Assembly: GCF_004745645.1 (NCBI RefSeq)
Contig: NZ_SRMB01000001.1
Location: forward strand, 1,550,001 to 1,614,000
DNA length: 64,000 nucleotides
From: Hymenobacter metallicola
GTDB lineage: Bacteria; Bacteroidota; Bacteroidia; Cytophagales; Hymenobacteraceae
Reading direction: 5' to 3'
This document shows positions 1-9,148 of the stretch, piece by piece (positions within the stretch are counted from its first letter, which is position 1; every line of letters begins with the position of its first letter). Both the position numbers and the translations under genes were made by a program. The notes under the pieces are model-generated. The model saw only the letters and a list, made by a program, of their open reading frames with translations, searched no databases and was not told where the DNA came from.

Positions 1-27
1 CCGGTGTACACCCTGAAGAAAAACTAG
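1..27 (+). CDS. 3' end of an upstream gene (partial)
   Basis: The first 27 bases read PVYTLKKN followed by TAG in frame 1 and are followed directly by a strong hairpin terminator, which fits the tail of a gene entering from the left. Eight residues are too few to name the family. Confidence 0.55.
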   Translation, partial: PVYTLKKN

Positions 28-56
28 GGCCTTGCTACCAAGCTCCTCCCCTACCC

Positions 57-87
57 AAAAGGGCCGCTGAAGTTCAGCGGCCCTTTT
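57..87 (+). terminator. Intrinsic terminator of the upstream gene
   Basis: A perfect inverted repeat of about 15 bp (AAAAGGGCCGCTGAA and its complement) ends in a T run. It lies 30 bases after the stop of the partial gene. Confidence 0.85.
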
Positions 88-527
88 ACTTTTAGTGGCT
101 TGCCGGCCGGATAGCAAAGCGACTTTAGAAGGCATACCCCCGAGCTGCTGAATCCGACAGCACCGGGCGCAGGTATAGATACTTTGGCAGAAATAAACTA
201 CGCAACTTATAAAACCAGCTCTCGGTGAGTTACTACTTACTGTCATGCGCTACAATCAGCCCAAACACCAATAACAACTTAGCTAACAGCCCTTTATTTA
301 CTCTACAAGCTACCCTTTAGCTTAATTGAGTCAGTGAAAAGGGCTACAAAGTAGGGTTCCAATGCACTTCGTTTCGGGGAACCTGCTAGCTTCGCAACCA
401 AATAGCTGCGCTTCGGGCGGGCTGTGCGTTGAGAACCGGCCGTATTAGCCCCGGTGCAATCCTTGCGGACGGCATCGGAGCTGGGGCCGGCTTTCGACCT
501 GTCCTTTCACTACTTATACTTCACCGT
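88..527. other. Noncoding stretch before the sugar kinase gene
   Basis: About 440 bases without a convincing ORF. A promoter-like TACTTTGG lies near 180-187, and a small hairpin GGTTCC/GGAACC lies at 355-383. An in-frame extension of the kinase ORF to 429 exists, but its residues do not resemble the family. Confidence 0.5.
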
Positions 528-1379
528 ATGATTCTCATTGCCGACGGCGGCTCAACCAAGAGCAGCTGGTGTCAGCTCGACGAGACTGGCAACCGGGTGT
601 ACTTCAACACTGAGGGCTATAACCCTGACTTCATGCAGACGCCGGCCGTAGCCGCTTCGCTCGACAAAAACCTGCCGGAAACCCTGGCGCGGGAAGAAGT
701 TCGGGAAGTATTCTACTACGGCGCGGGCGTGTCGTCCTCGAAGAAAGCCGACGTTATTGCCCAGGCCATGCGGCAGATTTTCCCCAACGCCAACGTCACC
801 GTCGACCACGACCTGCTGGCCTCGGCCCGGGCCCTGCTGGGCCGTAAGCCGGGCTTTGCGGCCATTTTGGGTACTGGTACCAACTCCTGCCTCTACGATG
901 GCGAGAAAATCATCTACAACGTCGATTCCCTGGGCTATTTCCTGGGCGACGAAGGCAGTGGTTCCTTCATCGGCAAGCGCCTGATGCGCGACTACCTACG
1001 CGGCCTGCTGCCCGACGGCCTGCAAGACATTTTCCGCGCCGAGTTCAACCTCACCCGCGAAGACATTCTGGACCGGCTCTACAACCAGCCCCTGCCCAAC
1101 CGGTTTCTGGCCAGCTTCGGCAAGTTTGCCTACGACCACAACAACATCAGCTACTGCCGCGAGATTGTGCTGCAGGGCTTCGAGACGTTCTTCGAGAACA
1201 TCGTGTTGCACTACCCCAACTACCAGGACTACACCTTCAACTGCGTGGGCTCGGTGGCCTACAACTTCCGCGACGCCTTGACGCAGGTAGCCCGCAAGCA
1301 CGGTATGGAAGTCGGTAAAATCATCCGCTCCCCTATCGACGACCTGGTAAGCTACCACGAGGAAGCCATGAAAGCTTAG
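528..1379 (+). CDS. BadF/BadG-type ATPase, probable N-acetylglucosamine kinase
   Basis: A 283-residue ASKHA-fold sugar kinase, predicted to phosphorylate N-acetylglucosamine or a related amino sugar in the cytoplasm. The N-terminus MILIADGGSTKSSW is the phosphate-1 loop with its conserved Asp at residue 6. GTGTNSCLYDG near residue 120 is the phosphate-2 motif, and GDEGSGSFIGKRLM near 150 is a segment conserved in this family. The start at 528 is chosen because the frame extends upstream to 429 without family resemblance, whereas family members begin at MILIADGGST. Length matches bacteroidetal homologues. It stands alone between two terminators. The substrate is inferred from the family. Confidence 0.8.
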   Translation: MILIADGGSTKSSWCQLDETGNRVYFNTEGYNPDFMQTPAVAASLDKNLPETLAREEVREVFYYGAGVSSSKKADVIAQAMRQIFPNANVTVDHDLLASARALLGRKPGFAAILGTGTNSCLYDGEKIIYNVDSLGYFLGDEGSGSFIGKRLMRDYLRGLLPDGLQDIFRAEFNLTREDILDRLYNQPLPNRFLASFGKFAYDHNNISYCREIVLQGFETFFENIVLHYPNYQDYTFNCVGSVAYNFRDALTQVARKHGMEVGKIIRSPIDDLVSYHEEAMKA

Positions 1380-1430
1380 CGCTTAGAGCTTAGAGCTTAG
1401 AAGTATGTTGAGCCTTTAGGCTTAGGTTAT

Positions 1431-1469
1431 AAAAAAAGGCCGATTCTGAAGAGAATCGGCCCTTTTTTA
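1431..1469. terminator. Bidirectional terminator between convergent genes
   Basis: Stem GGCCGATTCT/AGAATCGGCC with a GAAG loop, flanked by an A run on the left and a T run on the right, so it can serve both the kinase gene (+) and the amylase gene (-). Imperfect inverted arms rich in GCTTAGA and CTGAGTTCTAA flank it at about 1378-1402 and 1476-1516. Confidence 0.85.
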
Positions 1470-1526
1470 TTTTACGAACTCAGGCTCAGTTCTGAGCTCT
1501 AATTTCTGAGTTCTAAACGCTACTCT

Positions 1527-4349
1527 CTAGTGCTGTACCACCAGGCGGGTAGTTTGCACCTGTTCGCCGGTGCTCAGGCGCACGAGGTATACTCCGTTGG
1601 CCAGATCCTGTACGGGCAGACCGAGCTGGTAGGCCCCGGCGGGCTGCTTCGTACCCGACTTCACGGTGCGCACGGTAGCGCCCAGCAGGTTCTGTACCGT
1701 AACAGTTACCGCAGCCGGGGTGGTCAGTTCGTAGCGCAGCTGGGCGCTGCTAGCAGCCGGGTTCGGGGCGGCCGTCAGGCGTAGCGCGTCGGTGGTGCGC
1801 AGCTTGTTGCTTAGCACGGTGGCTTTCTTGAGCAGGCGCGAGGTATATACGGCGTACTGGCCGGGCTGCAGCGTGAGGGGCGCCGAGGCGTTGGTCACGG
1901 TGATGGAGTCGCCGGTCATATAGTTGTACCACTTGCCGGTTTGCTGGAATTCGGGGTTGATGGGCTGGGCCGTCACGTCGAAGTTGCCGATAACCGTCAC
2001 TTTCAGGTTGGCATCCGAAAGGTGAATGGACTTGGTAGCGCCGGCCAGCTGCTGGGTGTAGGTCCCGGTTTTGAACACGGGCTGGGTTTTCTTCAGGGCA
2101 ATCAGCTCCCGGTAGGTGTTGTAGAGCTTGCGGCGGTTCGCGTTCTGGTAGTACTCCCAGCGAATCGGCTTGTTGCCCACGCGGCCGTTTTCATCGATGC
2201 TCACGTCGTAGCCTACTTCGCCAAACTGCCAGATCATCTTGGGGCCGGGCACGGTGAAGAAGAAGGCCGCAGCGGCTTCGTTACGGGCCAGGGCCGTGTT
2301 CAGGTCGCGCACGTTGTGGGCGGGGTTGGCCTGGTTGCCGTAGGTGAGGTTCTTAAACATGAGGCGCTCCTCGTCGTGGCTTTCCATGTAGGTTACCAGG
2401 TTGGGGCTGTTCCAGTTGCGGGCCCCGAAGTAGCCGCCGCTGAAGTTGGAGCTGCTCACGTAGCCCATGGTGGCCTCGTTGTAGGCGTGGTTCAGGTTGC
2501 CCCACAGCATCATGCCGTAGTCGGCCAGCACTTTCTCTTCGGAGTTATCAGCGAAGTGCTCCAGGATGCAGTACACATTCGGGTCTACGGTCTTCATGAA
2601 GTCGTAGTAGTCTTTCCAGATGTCGATGCGCGACTGGTCGTAGTTGCCCCAGGCGCCCACGTTCGTCGGGTTGTTGCGCTGGGTAAAGCCCTTGGACAAG
2701 TCGAAGCGGTAGCCGTCAATCTTGTATTCCTGCAGCCAGAACTCCATTACCCGCTTCGAGAAGTACTTGGTGAAGGGGCTTTCGTGGTTGAAGTCGTAGC
2801 CTACGTTGAAGGGGTGGGTAGCGTCGGGGTTAAACCAGGGGCTGTTGGCGGCGGGCTTGTCGCCCTGGAAGTAGAGCTGCACCATCGGCGACTGGCCAAA
2901 CGAGTGGTTCAGTACCATGTCGATTACGACGGCAATACCGCGGCGGTGGCACTCGTCGATGAGGCGCTTGAGTTCGTCTTTCGTGCCGTAGTACTTGTCG
3001 GGCGCGAAGTAAAACGAGGGGTTATAGCCCCAGCTTTCGTTGCCCTCAAACTCGTTGATGGGCATCAGCTCGATGGTATTTACGCCCAGGCGGTTCAGGT
3101 AGTTGAGCGTATCGCGCAGGTTTTTGTAGTCGTGGTCGCGCAGGAAGTCGCGCAGGTGCAGCTCGTAAATCACCATGTCGGTGCGGGCCGGCCGGCTGAA
3201 CGAGGTAGTCTGCCACTGGTAGGCCTGCTGGTTGGTTTGCAGCACCGACACGATGCCCGTGGTCAGGCCCGTGGGGTAGGCTTTCAGGTTGGGGTAGGTA
3301 GCGGCCGGAATAAACCGGTCGTTGTTGGGGTCCAGCACCTTTTCCGAGTAGGGGTCGGCCACGCGCAGGTTGCCGTCGACCAGATACTGGTAGGCATATT
3401 CCCGGCCGGGGGTCAGGCCGTTGAGCTGAATCCACCAGTCGTTGCCGTCGGGCGTCTTGTTCATGTAGCCCGCGTCGGTGGGCTGGAAGTTGTTGAACTC
3501 GCCCAGCACGTAGGCAAACTGCTTGCCCGGGGCCGTCAGCTTCAGAATCACCGAAGTGCCGCCGTTCAGGTAGGTAATCCCGTCTTTGGCACCGGCGGGC
3601 AGGGCCGCTACGGTTACCGCGGGCCGAATGACAAACACGATGGAGTCGGATACGGAAGTAGTCCCGCTGGTAGCCGTCAGCTTGATAACGTTGCGGCCGG
3701 GCTGGGTGGCCGTTACCGTGCCGCTGAGCGTGGTAGCATTGGCTTGCTGGGTCACCAGGTTTTTGTTCAGATACAGAGCCAGCGTAGCCGCCGACGACGC
3801 CGTGCCGCTCACGCTGATCTGGGTGTTGGCGTTGACGAAGAGCGGGTTGTTGCCGCCGGGAGCCACCGGAGCCGTGATGCGGACCGATAAGGCCCCCTGG
3901 GCCACGTCCACGAAAATGTCGCTGCCACCCGCGCCCCGGCCTACCACCGAGCCGTCGCCGCTTTTGAAAATCATGGCCAGCTTCAGAATCTTGTCGGCCG
4001 CGGGCACATTGTAGAACGTGCGGGGCGTGAAGCTGATAGTGTACAGGTTGGGGTTGGTGGTGCTGCGCGTCATCAGAGCGGCCGGGTCGGGCTGGCTGAA
4101 CGAGGAGCTCTTCACGTACTTCCAGTCGGAGTTGCTGGTGCTCTTATCGGTAATCACGCCGGTCCAGATGTACACCGGGCCGGTGAAGCCCGCCAGGGCG
4201 GCATTGCCCTGGGTGGCATCGAAGGTGAGCGTAACCGGGTCGGTGTCGCGGAAGAAGGTAGGCTGGGTGGTCACGACCTGGGCTTGAGCCGTCGAAACGA
4301 CGCCAGCCAGCAGCAACAGAAGCCCCAACAACAGTCGAAGTTTTCTCAT
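1527..4349 (-). CDS. Secreted GH13 alpha-amylase family protein with T9SS sorting domain
   Basis: A 940-residue secreted alpha-glucan hydrolase. It has a signal peptide (residues 1-23, cleaved after AQA), tandem beta-sandwich regions to about residue 340 with a CBM48-like module (about 255-340), and a GH13 TIM barrel from about 390 to 730. Catalytic motifs are visible: DGYRFDLSKG with the nucleophile Asp near 549, CILEHFAD with the acid/base Glu near 597, and ESHDEER with the stabilising Asp near 659. VIDMVLNHS is region I. The C-terminal 80 residues (AAPNPA to LVRLSTGEQVQTTRLVVQH) are a type A T9SS sorting domain, so the enzyme is probably exported and surface-attached or released. It stands alone, with no SusCD nearby. 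Exact specificity is not readable. Confidence 0.92.
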   Translation of the reverse strand: MRKLRLLLGLLLLLAGVVSTAQAQVVTTQPTFFRDTDPVTLTFDATQGNAALAGFTGPVYIWTGVITDKSTSNSDWKYVKSSSFSQPDPAALMTRSTTNPNLYTISFTPRTFYNVPAADKILKLAMIFKSGDGSVVGRGAGGSDIFVDVAQGALSVRITAPVAPGGNNPLFVNANTQISVSGTASSAATLALYLNKNLVTQQANATTLSGTVTATQPGRNVIKLTATSGTTSVSDSIVFVIRPAVTVAALPAGAKDGITYLNGGTSVILKLTAPGKQFAYVLGEFNNFQPTDAGYMNKTPDGNDWWIQLNGLTPGREYAYQYLVDGNLRVADPYSEKVLDPNNDRFIPAATYPNLKAYPTGLTTGIVSVLQTNQQAYQWQTTSFSRPARTDMVIYELHLRDFLRDHDYKNLRDTLNYLNRLGVNTIELMPINEFEGNESWGYNPSFYFAPDKYYGTKDELKRLIDECHRRGIAVVIDMVLNHSFGQSPMVQLYFQGDKPAANSPWFNPDATHPFNVGYDFNHESPFTKYFSKRVMEFWLQEYKIDGYRFDLSKGFTQRNNPTNVGAWGNYDQSRIDIWKDYYDFMKTVDPNVYCILEHFADNSEEKVLADYGMMLWGNLNHAYNEATMGYVSSSNFSGGYFGARNWNSPNLVTYMESHDEERLMFKNLTYGNQANPAHNVRDLNTALARNEAAAAFFFTVPGPKMIWQFGEVGYDVSIDENGRVGNKPIRWEYYQNANRRKLYNTYRELIALKKTQPVFKTGTYTQQLAGATKSIHLSDANLKVTVIGNFDVTAQPINPEFQQTGKWYNYMTGDSITVTNASAPLTLQPGQYAVYTSRLLKKATVLSNKLRTTDALRLTAAPNPAASSAQLRYELTTPAAVTVTVQNLLGATVRTVKSGTKQPAGAYQLGLPVQDLANGVYLVRLSTGEQVQTTRLVVQH

Positions 4350-4536
4350 TGAAAATGTGGGAATTGGTGAAAGATGGAGAGTCGGGCAAACATGAAAATA
4401 TTACGCAAGTTAAACAGGATAATGATGCGGGCAAAGCGGGTAAAAATTATACCCTGACGTCCAGGGCCAACCATCCGGCCGCCGCATTTATCCGTAGCTT
4501 TGACGCCTTGCTTTTCGCGCCGCCCTCCCCTTCCGA

Positions 4537-5520
4537 ATGACGTTTTTGCTTTGCTCGCGTGCTGGTCTTGTTCGCTCTGCCCTGCTGGCGGGCAGCTTGC
4601 TCCTGGGCGGACTGGCTGCCCGTGCCCAGCCCGCCAGCCGGCCCGATACCATTGCCCGTCCGGCCCGGCCTCGGCCCACTTCCCTGCCGCTGGCGGCCCC
4701 GCCCGATTCTACTCGCCCGGGGCGCCGGCTGCCTATTCTGGCCGGGGGCTTGGTCGTGAGCTATACCGGGGCCCTGTATCTGCTGAGCCAGGGCTGGTAC
4801 ACGGGGCAGCGCAGCGCCTTTCACTGGTTTGATGATGCATCGGAGTGGCGGCAGATGGACAAAGCCGGGCATTTCTGGGGCGCGTTTCACGAAAGCCGGG
4901 GCGCGGTGGACATGCTACGCTGGGCGGGCCTGCCCGACCGCACGGCCACCTGGTACGGGGGCTTCGTGGGGTTTCTGCTGCAAAGCCCCATTGAGCTGCT
5001 CGACGGGCGCGACCCGGCCTACGGGGCTTCGGCCACCGACTTGGCGGCCAACTTTCTGGGCTCGGCTGCCCTCATGGGGCAGCAGCTGGCCTGGAACGAA
5101 GTGCGCCTCATGCCCAAGTACTCGTTTCACACCACCCGCTATGCCCCGCTGCGGCCCAACGTGCTGGGCAAGTCCTTGGCCGAGCAGCATTTGAAGGACT
5201 ACAACGGCCAGACCTACTGGCTTTGCGCCGATGTGGCCGCCTGGCTGAAACCCGAAAGCAAGTGGCCCAAGTGGCTGCAGCCGGCCGTGGGCTACGGGGC
5301 CCAGGAAATGGTCTTCAACGACCCCGATGCCAACGCCGCCCTGGGCCTGCGCTCCTACCGCCAGTACTACCTGAGCCTGGATGTGAACCTGCGCCGCATC
5401 CCGACCCGCAGCAAGCTGCTGAAGAAAGTATTCTACGTGGCCAGTATTTTCCATTTGCCGGCCCCGGCCCTGGAATACAACTCCCGCCGCGGCCTGGTGA
5501 TGCACGGGCTCTACTATTAG
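4537..5520 (+). CDS. DUF2279 family protein with signal peptide
   Basis: A 327-residue protein with an N-terminal signal peptide (LLAGSLLLGGLAARAQ) and a second hydrophobic stretch near residues 68-88. The segment GQRSAFHWFDDASEWRQMDK, followed by AGHFWGAFHESRG, is the hallmark of DUF2279, an envelope family of unknown function common in Bacteroidota. An Ala/Pro/Arg-rich linker follows the signal. The gene is divergent from the amylase gene. Function unknown. The start at 4537 directly precedes the signal peptide. Confidence 0.8.
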   Translation: MTFLLCSRAGLVRSALLAGSLLLGGLAARAQPASRPDTIARPARPRPTSLPLAAPPDSTRPGRRLPILAGGLVVSYTGALYLLSQGWYTGQRSAFHWFDDASEWRQMDKAGHFWGAFHESRGAVDMLRWAGLPDRTATWYGGFVGFLLQSPIELLDGRDPAYGASATDLAANFLGSAALMGQQLAWNEVRLMPKYSFHTTRYAPLRPNVLGKSLAEQHLKDYNGQTYWLCADVAAWLKPESKWPKWLQPAVGYGAQEMVFNDPDANAALGLRSYRQYYLSLDVNLRRIPTRSKLLKKVFYVASIFHLPAPALEYNSRRGLVMHGLYY

Positions 5521-5708
5521 GAACTGCTAGCTGGCTGGTGTTTGTTGCTCTGGTTTGCCTGCCCGGCCCTTACCGCCGTACAAGGCTGCGGGGCAATTCT
5601 GCGTACCTTGCGCCCCTGCTCCGGCAGAATACCCCGGCTGTAGCGGCTACTACTAGCTCAACACCGGCCTGATTCTGCCCTCAACACCTAGCACTCAACC
5701 TTTCCGAT

Positions 5709-6821
5709 ATGAACGTAGGAGACCGGGTCCGTTTACTTACCGGCCGCGAAGAAGGCATCATCACCCGCTTGCTCGACAACGAGCTGGTAGAAGTAGCCAT
5801 CGACAATGACTTTACCATTCCGGTGCTACGCCGCGAAGTAGTGGTCGTAGCCGCCGAAGAAACCAAAGCCTTCGGGCAAAGTGCCAGCGCCGTAGCCGCT
5901 GAAAAGAAGGCGGCCTCCAGCGGCGCCTCCCGGGCCGCCAAGGCCGCGGGCGTATCTGCCCCAGCCGTACCAACCGCCGGCAAGTCGGAAGGACCGGCGG
6001 GGCCGCCGGCCGCCAAAGCTGCTCCGGTGCAGAAAGGCCTGTACCTGGCCCTGGTGCACCAGTCGCCGGAGCTGCTGGCCCTGCACATCATCAACCACAC
6101 CGACCGCGACGTGCTCTTCACCTACGGCGAGGAGCTGCAGGGCCAGTACCGGGCCCTGGCCGCCGACAAGCTCAAGGCCAAGTCGGTGAGCCAGGCCCTG
6201 GGCCACTGGCACCTGAGGGACTTCGACAAGTGGCCCGCCCCGGTGATTCAGCTGCTGCCCCACCTGCTGAACGACGCCACGGCCTACGAGCTGCTCACCA
6301 AGCGGGTGCAGTTCAAAGCCAACAGCTTCTACACCAGCCGGCAGGCCAACGTGCCGGTGCTGCAGCGCGAGGCCTATTTGTTCCAGCTCGACGAGAAGCC
6401 CGCCGCTCCCGTGGCCGTAGCCCCCGAGAAGCTGGCCGAAACCCTGCAGCAGCAGCTCAGCGGCAATGCCCCGGCCAAACCGGCCGCCGTAGCCCCGGCC
6501 CCCGAGCCGGCCAAGGCCCTGGTAGCCCCGCCCCACGAGGTAGACCTGCACCTGGAAGCCCTGGACCCCGAAGCTGCCAAAGCCGAGCCCCCGCTCAGCA
6601 ACACGGCCATTCTCAAGCTGCAGCTCGAAGCCTTCGAGGATACGCTGAGCCGGGCTCTGGCTACCAACATGCACGAAATCATCTACATCCACGGCTCGGG
6701 CAACGGCACCCTGCGCAAGGAGCTGCACAAGCTGCTGAGCCGCAACAAGGACATCAAGTTCTTCGAAGACTCTCAGAAGGAGAAGTTCGGCTACGGCGCC
6801 ACGCTGGTTCGGCTGAAGTAG
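5709..6821 (+). CDS. DUF2027 and Smr domain protein
   Basis: A 370-residue cytoplasmic protein. Residues 1-50 (MNVGDRVRLLTGREEG onward) form a KOW/SH3-like barrel. A middle DUF2027 region of about 115-230 follows an Ala/Pro-rich linker, and a second Ala/Pro linker leads to a C-terminal Smr domain at about 275-370 with HEVDLHLEAL and HGSGNGTLRKELH. Smr domains of the MutS2 C-terminal type bind branched DNA or act as nucleases in translation quality control; HGxGxGxLR is the conserved catalytic or binding loop. This DUF2027-Smr architecture is typical of Bacteroidota. It ends before a hairpin at 6848. Confidence 0.85.
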   Translation: MNVGDRVRLLTGREEGIITRLLDNELVEVAIDNDFTIPVLRREVVVVAAEETKAFGQSASAVAAEKKAASSGASRAAKAAGVSAPAVPTAGKSEGPAGPPAAKAAPVQKGLYLALVHQSPELLALHIINHTDRDVLFTYGEELQGQYRALAADKLKAKSVSQALGHWHLRDFDKWPAPVIQLLPHLLNDATAYELLTKRVQFKANSFYTSRQANVPVLQREAYLFQLDEKPAAPVAVAPEKLAETLQQQLSGNAPAKPAAVAPAPEPAKALVAPPHEVDLHLEALDPEAAKAEPPLSNTAILKLQLEAFEDTLSRALATNMHEIIYIHGSGNGTLRKELHKLLSRNKDIKFFEDSQKEKFGYGATLVRLK

Positions 6822-6847
6822 TTTTCACCCTGTAGTTTTCACTATCC

Positions 6848-6882
6848 GGCCGTCATTCTGCGCCTTCGCACGGAATGACGGC
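6848..6882 (+). terminator. Hairpin after the Smr gene
   Basis: GGCCGTCATTC and GAATGACGGCC form an 11-bp stem around a 13-base loop. There is no T run of length, so it may be a palindromic repeat rather than a classic terminator. Confidence 0.5.
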
Positions 6883-6902
6883 CAGTTCTTTCCCGCTTTC
6901 CA

Positions 6903-7793
6903 ATGCCCAGCGTTTTTGCCCAATCCACGCTCGTCACGTTGCCCGACCAGCGCCGCTTGGAAATAATCCGCTACGGTAACCCGACGCACCGGCCGGTGGT
7001 GTTTCACCACGGCTACGCTTCTTCGGGCCTGAGCATACCGCCCCACGCCGAGCTGCTGGAACAGCTCCAGCTCCAGATTCTGGCGCCCAACCGGCCCGGT
7101 GTCGGCCTCTCCGATGTGCACACGGCCCTGACGCTGGAGTCGTTTGCGGACGATGTTCTGTTTGGCCTGGAGGCGCTGCTGATTGCGGGGCCGGTGGGTT
7201 TGCTGGGCTGGTCGGCGGGTGGACTGTATGCCCAGGCCCAGGCGGCTTTGTATTCGGCCCAAACAACTACCCTGCACCTGCTCAGCACCTGCCTGCCGCT
7301 GGGGGAGCCCGCCACCTACCGCCACCTGCCGCCCCGCTGGAAAACCATCAAGTTTCTCAACGACTACACCGCCCCGCTGGCCCGCCCGCTGTTCCTGCGC
7401 CTCAGCCGGCAGTGGACCCGGGAACCGGACCGCATGATCGACCGGTTTATGAACCTGCTGGGCCCGGCCGAACAGGAAGAAGCGGGCAACCCCGTGTCGC
7501 GCATTGTGCTGCGCGACGCGGCCCAGCACGGCTTCAGCCACCGCGGCCAGGGCGTGTATGACGACGGCCGGGCCCTGTGCCGGCCGCCCCGGTTTCACCT
7601 GTCGGCCATTCAGGCCCCGACCACCATTTGGCACGGCACCGACGACTTTATCTGGCATCCGGCGCCCATTTACTACCTGGGCTCCCGTCTGCCCCACGCC
7701 ACGCTGCGCATGCTGCCCGGCGAAGGCCATATGCTGTTTCTGAAGTACTGGCGGCAGATTCTGGAACAGGTGAGCCAGGAAATGGGTGATTGA
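6903..7793 (+). CDS. Alpha/beta hydrolase
   Basis: A 296-residue cytoplasmic alpha/beta-fold hydrolase. The oxyanion region VVFHHGYASSG is near residue 38. The nucleophile elbow GWSAGG puts the catalytic Ser near residue 103, the acid is probably in WHGTDDFIWHP near 245, and the His lies in GEGHMLF near 280. No signal peptide. It precedes the phosphoesterase gene by about 240 bases. The substrate is unknown; esterase or lipase-like activity is the general expectation. Confidence 0.85.
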   Translation: MPSVFAQSTLVTLPDQRRLEIIRYGNPTHRPVVFHHGYASSGLSIPPHAELLEQLQLQILAPNRPGVGLSDVHTALTLESFADDVLFGLEALLIAGPVGLLGWSAGGLYAQAQAALYSAQTTTLHLLSTCLPLGEPATYRHLPPRWKTIKFLNDYTAPLARPLFLRLSRQWTREPDRMIDRFMNLLGPAEQEEAGNPVSRIVLRDAAQHGFSHRGQGVYDDGRALCRPPRFHLSAIQAPTTIWHGTDDFIWHPAPIYYLGSRLPHATLRMLPGEGHMLFLKYWRQILEQVSQEMGD

Positions 7794-8035
7794 AAAGCGG
7801 CACAGCAGAACCTCGTGCCGAGCCTGCCACGGAATCACGCGTGCTGACTCGGTTGGCAAAAGAACCTCCTGCTGAGCGGGTCGAATTGGCTCTACGGCAA
7901 TGGTACTCCTATGCCAGAGCACGCAGCAATGCCATTGGCTGCGCGGCCGTCAGATTACGCGGGAGCCTTACTATTGCACGCGAACTGCCTCGCGGTGCTC
8001 GACCTGACGTTTATTTAGCCCCATTACCCTTGCCC

Positions 8036-8950
8036 ATGTACGACCTTATCGGCGACATTCACGGCCATGCCGACGAGCTGCGCCAGCTGCTTTTCAAGCT
8101 AGACTATACCGAGCAACACGGCGTGTACCGCCACCCGACCCGCCAGGTTATTTTCCTGGGCGACTTTGTGGACCGCGGCCCCAAAATCCGGGAAACCCTG
8201 CACATCGTGCGGGCTATGGTGGACGGGGGCGCGGCCCGGGCCGTGATGGGCAACCACGAGTATAACGCCGTTGCGTTTCATGAAAAGCACCCCCGCGGCG
8301 GCCACCTGCGGCCCCACATGCCGCGCAACATTCTGCAGCACCTGCGCACCATCGAGGAGTTCAACAGCCGCGAATTATTCGAGGAGTGGCAGGGCTACAT
8401 TCAGTGGTTCAAAACCCTGCCCCTGTTCCTGGATCTGGGCCAGCTGCGCGTCGTGCACGCCTGCTGGGACCCACGCCACATTGAGTTCCTCCGCTCGGTG
8501 CTGACCAATGACTGCCTGACGGACGCGGTGCTGCTGCGCGCCACCGACCGCAGCACCCCCGAGTACCACGCCATTGAAGAAACCCTGAAAGGCAAGGAAA
8601 TTACCCTGCCCCCGGGGCTGAGCTTCTACGACAAGGACCGGAATGAGCGCACCAAAATGCGCATCCGCTGGTGGTGCAACCCCCAAAGCTGTACCTACGC
8701 CGACTACTACCTGGAAAGCATTCCGGACCTCGACCCGCTGCCCGTCGACCACGCCAGCCTGCCTGACGCCTACCACTACGCCGAGGAAACGCCCGTTTTC
8801 TTTGGGCACTACTGGCTGCGCGGCACCCCCCAGATTCTGCGCCCCCACGCCGTCTGCCTCGACTACAGCGTGGCCCGCGGCGGGGAGCTGGTGGCTTACC
8901 GCTGGAGCGGCGAACAGGAGTTGCGGGCCGAAAATCTGGTAACGACCTGA
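8036..8950 (+). CDS. Metallophosphoesterase (PPP/PrpE-like)
   Basis: A 304-residue dimetal phosphoesterase. The motifs GDIHGHADE (residues 6-14), GDFVDRGPK (near 40) and GNHEYNA (near 72) are the metal- and phosphate-binding signature of the PPP family; the later His residues near 138 (VVHACWD) and 261 (FFGHYWL) complete it. The frame is open back to 7790, but the start at 8036 is chosen because MYDLIGDIHG is the canonical N-terminus. A TACCCTTG box ends four bases before this ATG, which could make the transcript leaderless. It might act on phosphoproteins or diadenosine polyphosphates; sequence alone does not decide. Confidence 0.85.
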   Translation: MYDLIGDIHGHADELRQLLFKLDYTEQHGVYRHPTRQVIFLGDFVDRGPKIRETLHIVRAMVDGGAARAVMGNHEYNAVAFHEKHPRGGHLRPHMPRNILQHLRTIEEFNSRELFEEWQGYIQWFKTLPLFLDLGQLRVVHACWDPRHIEFLRSVLTNDCLTDAVLLRATDRSTPEYHAIEETLKGKEITLPPGLSFYDKDRNERTKMRIRWWCNPQSCTYADYYLESIPDLDPLPVDHASLPDAYHYAEETPVFFGHYWLRGTPQILRPHAVCLDYSVARGGELVAYRWSGEQELRAENLVTT

Positions 8951-9065
8951 GAGCTTGCTTGTCAGTGTCAGCCAGCAGTAACCCCATTACCCTTACCTTC
9001 TCTCCACTGCTTTGTTACCAGGTCCGCGGCTTCTGGCCGACGCGCCCCCTTTACTGACTGGAATA

Positions 9066-9089
9066 GGGCCGGAAAGCACGGCCTTTCTT
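9066..9089 (+). terminator. Short terminator after the phosphoesterase gene
   Basis: GGCCG and CGGCC pair around a GAAAGCA loop and are followed by TTTCTT. The stem is short, so confidence is moderate. Confidence 0.5.
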
Positions 9090-9120
9090 GGGGCCGTACG
9101 CAGCCCCGGCCCGAACCTCG

Positions 9121-9128
9121 TTACTTTG
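9121..9128 (+). promoter_or_regulatory. Probable -7 promoter box of the M1 peptidase gene
   Basis: TTACTTTG followed by C resembles the Bacteroidota -7 element (TAnnTTTG) with one base missing. It lies 20 bases before the chosen ATG and just after the previous terminator. Confidence 0.45.
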
Positions 9129-9148
9129 CAGTAACCTATTGCTTGTAT

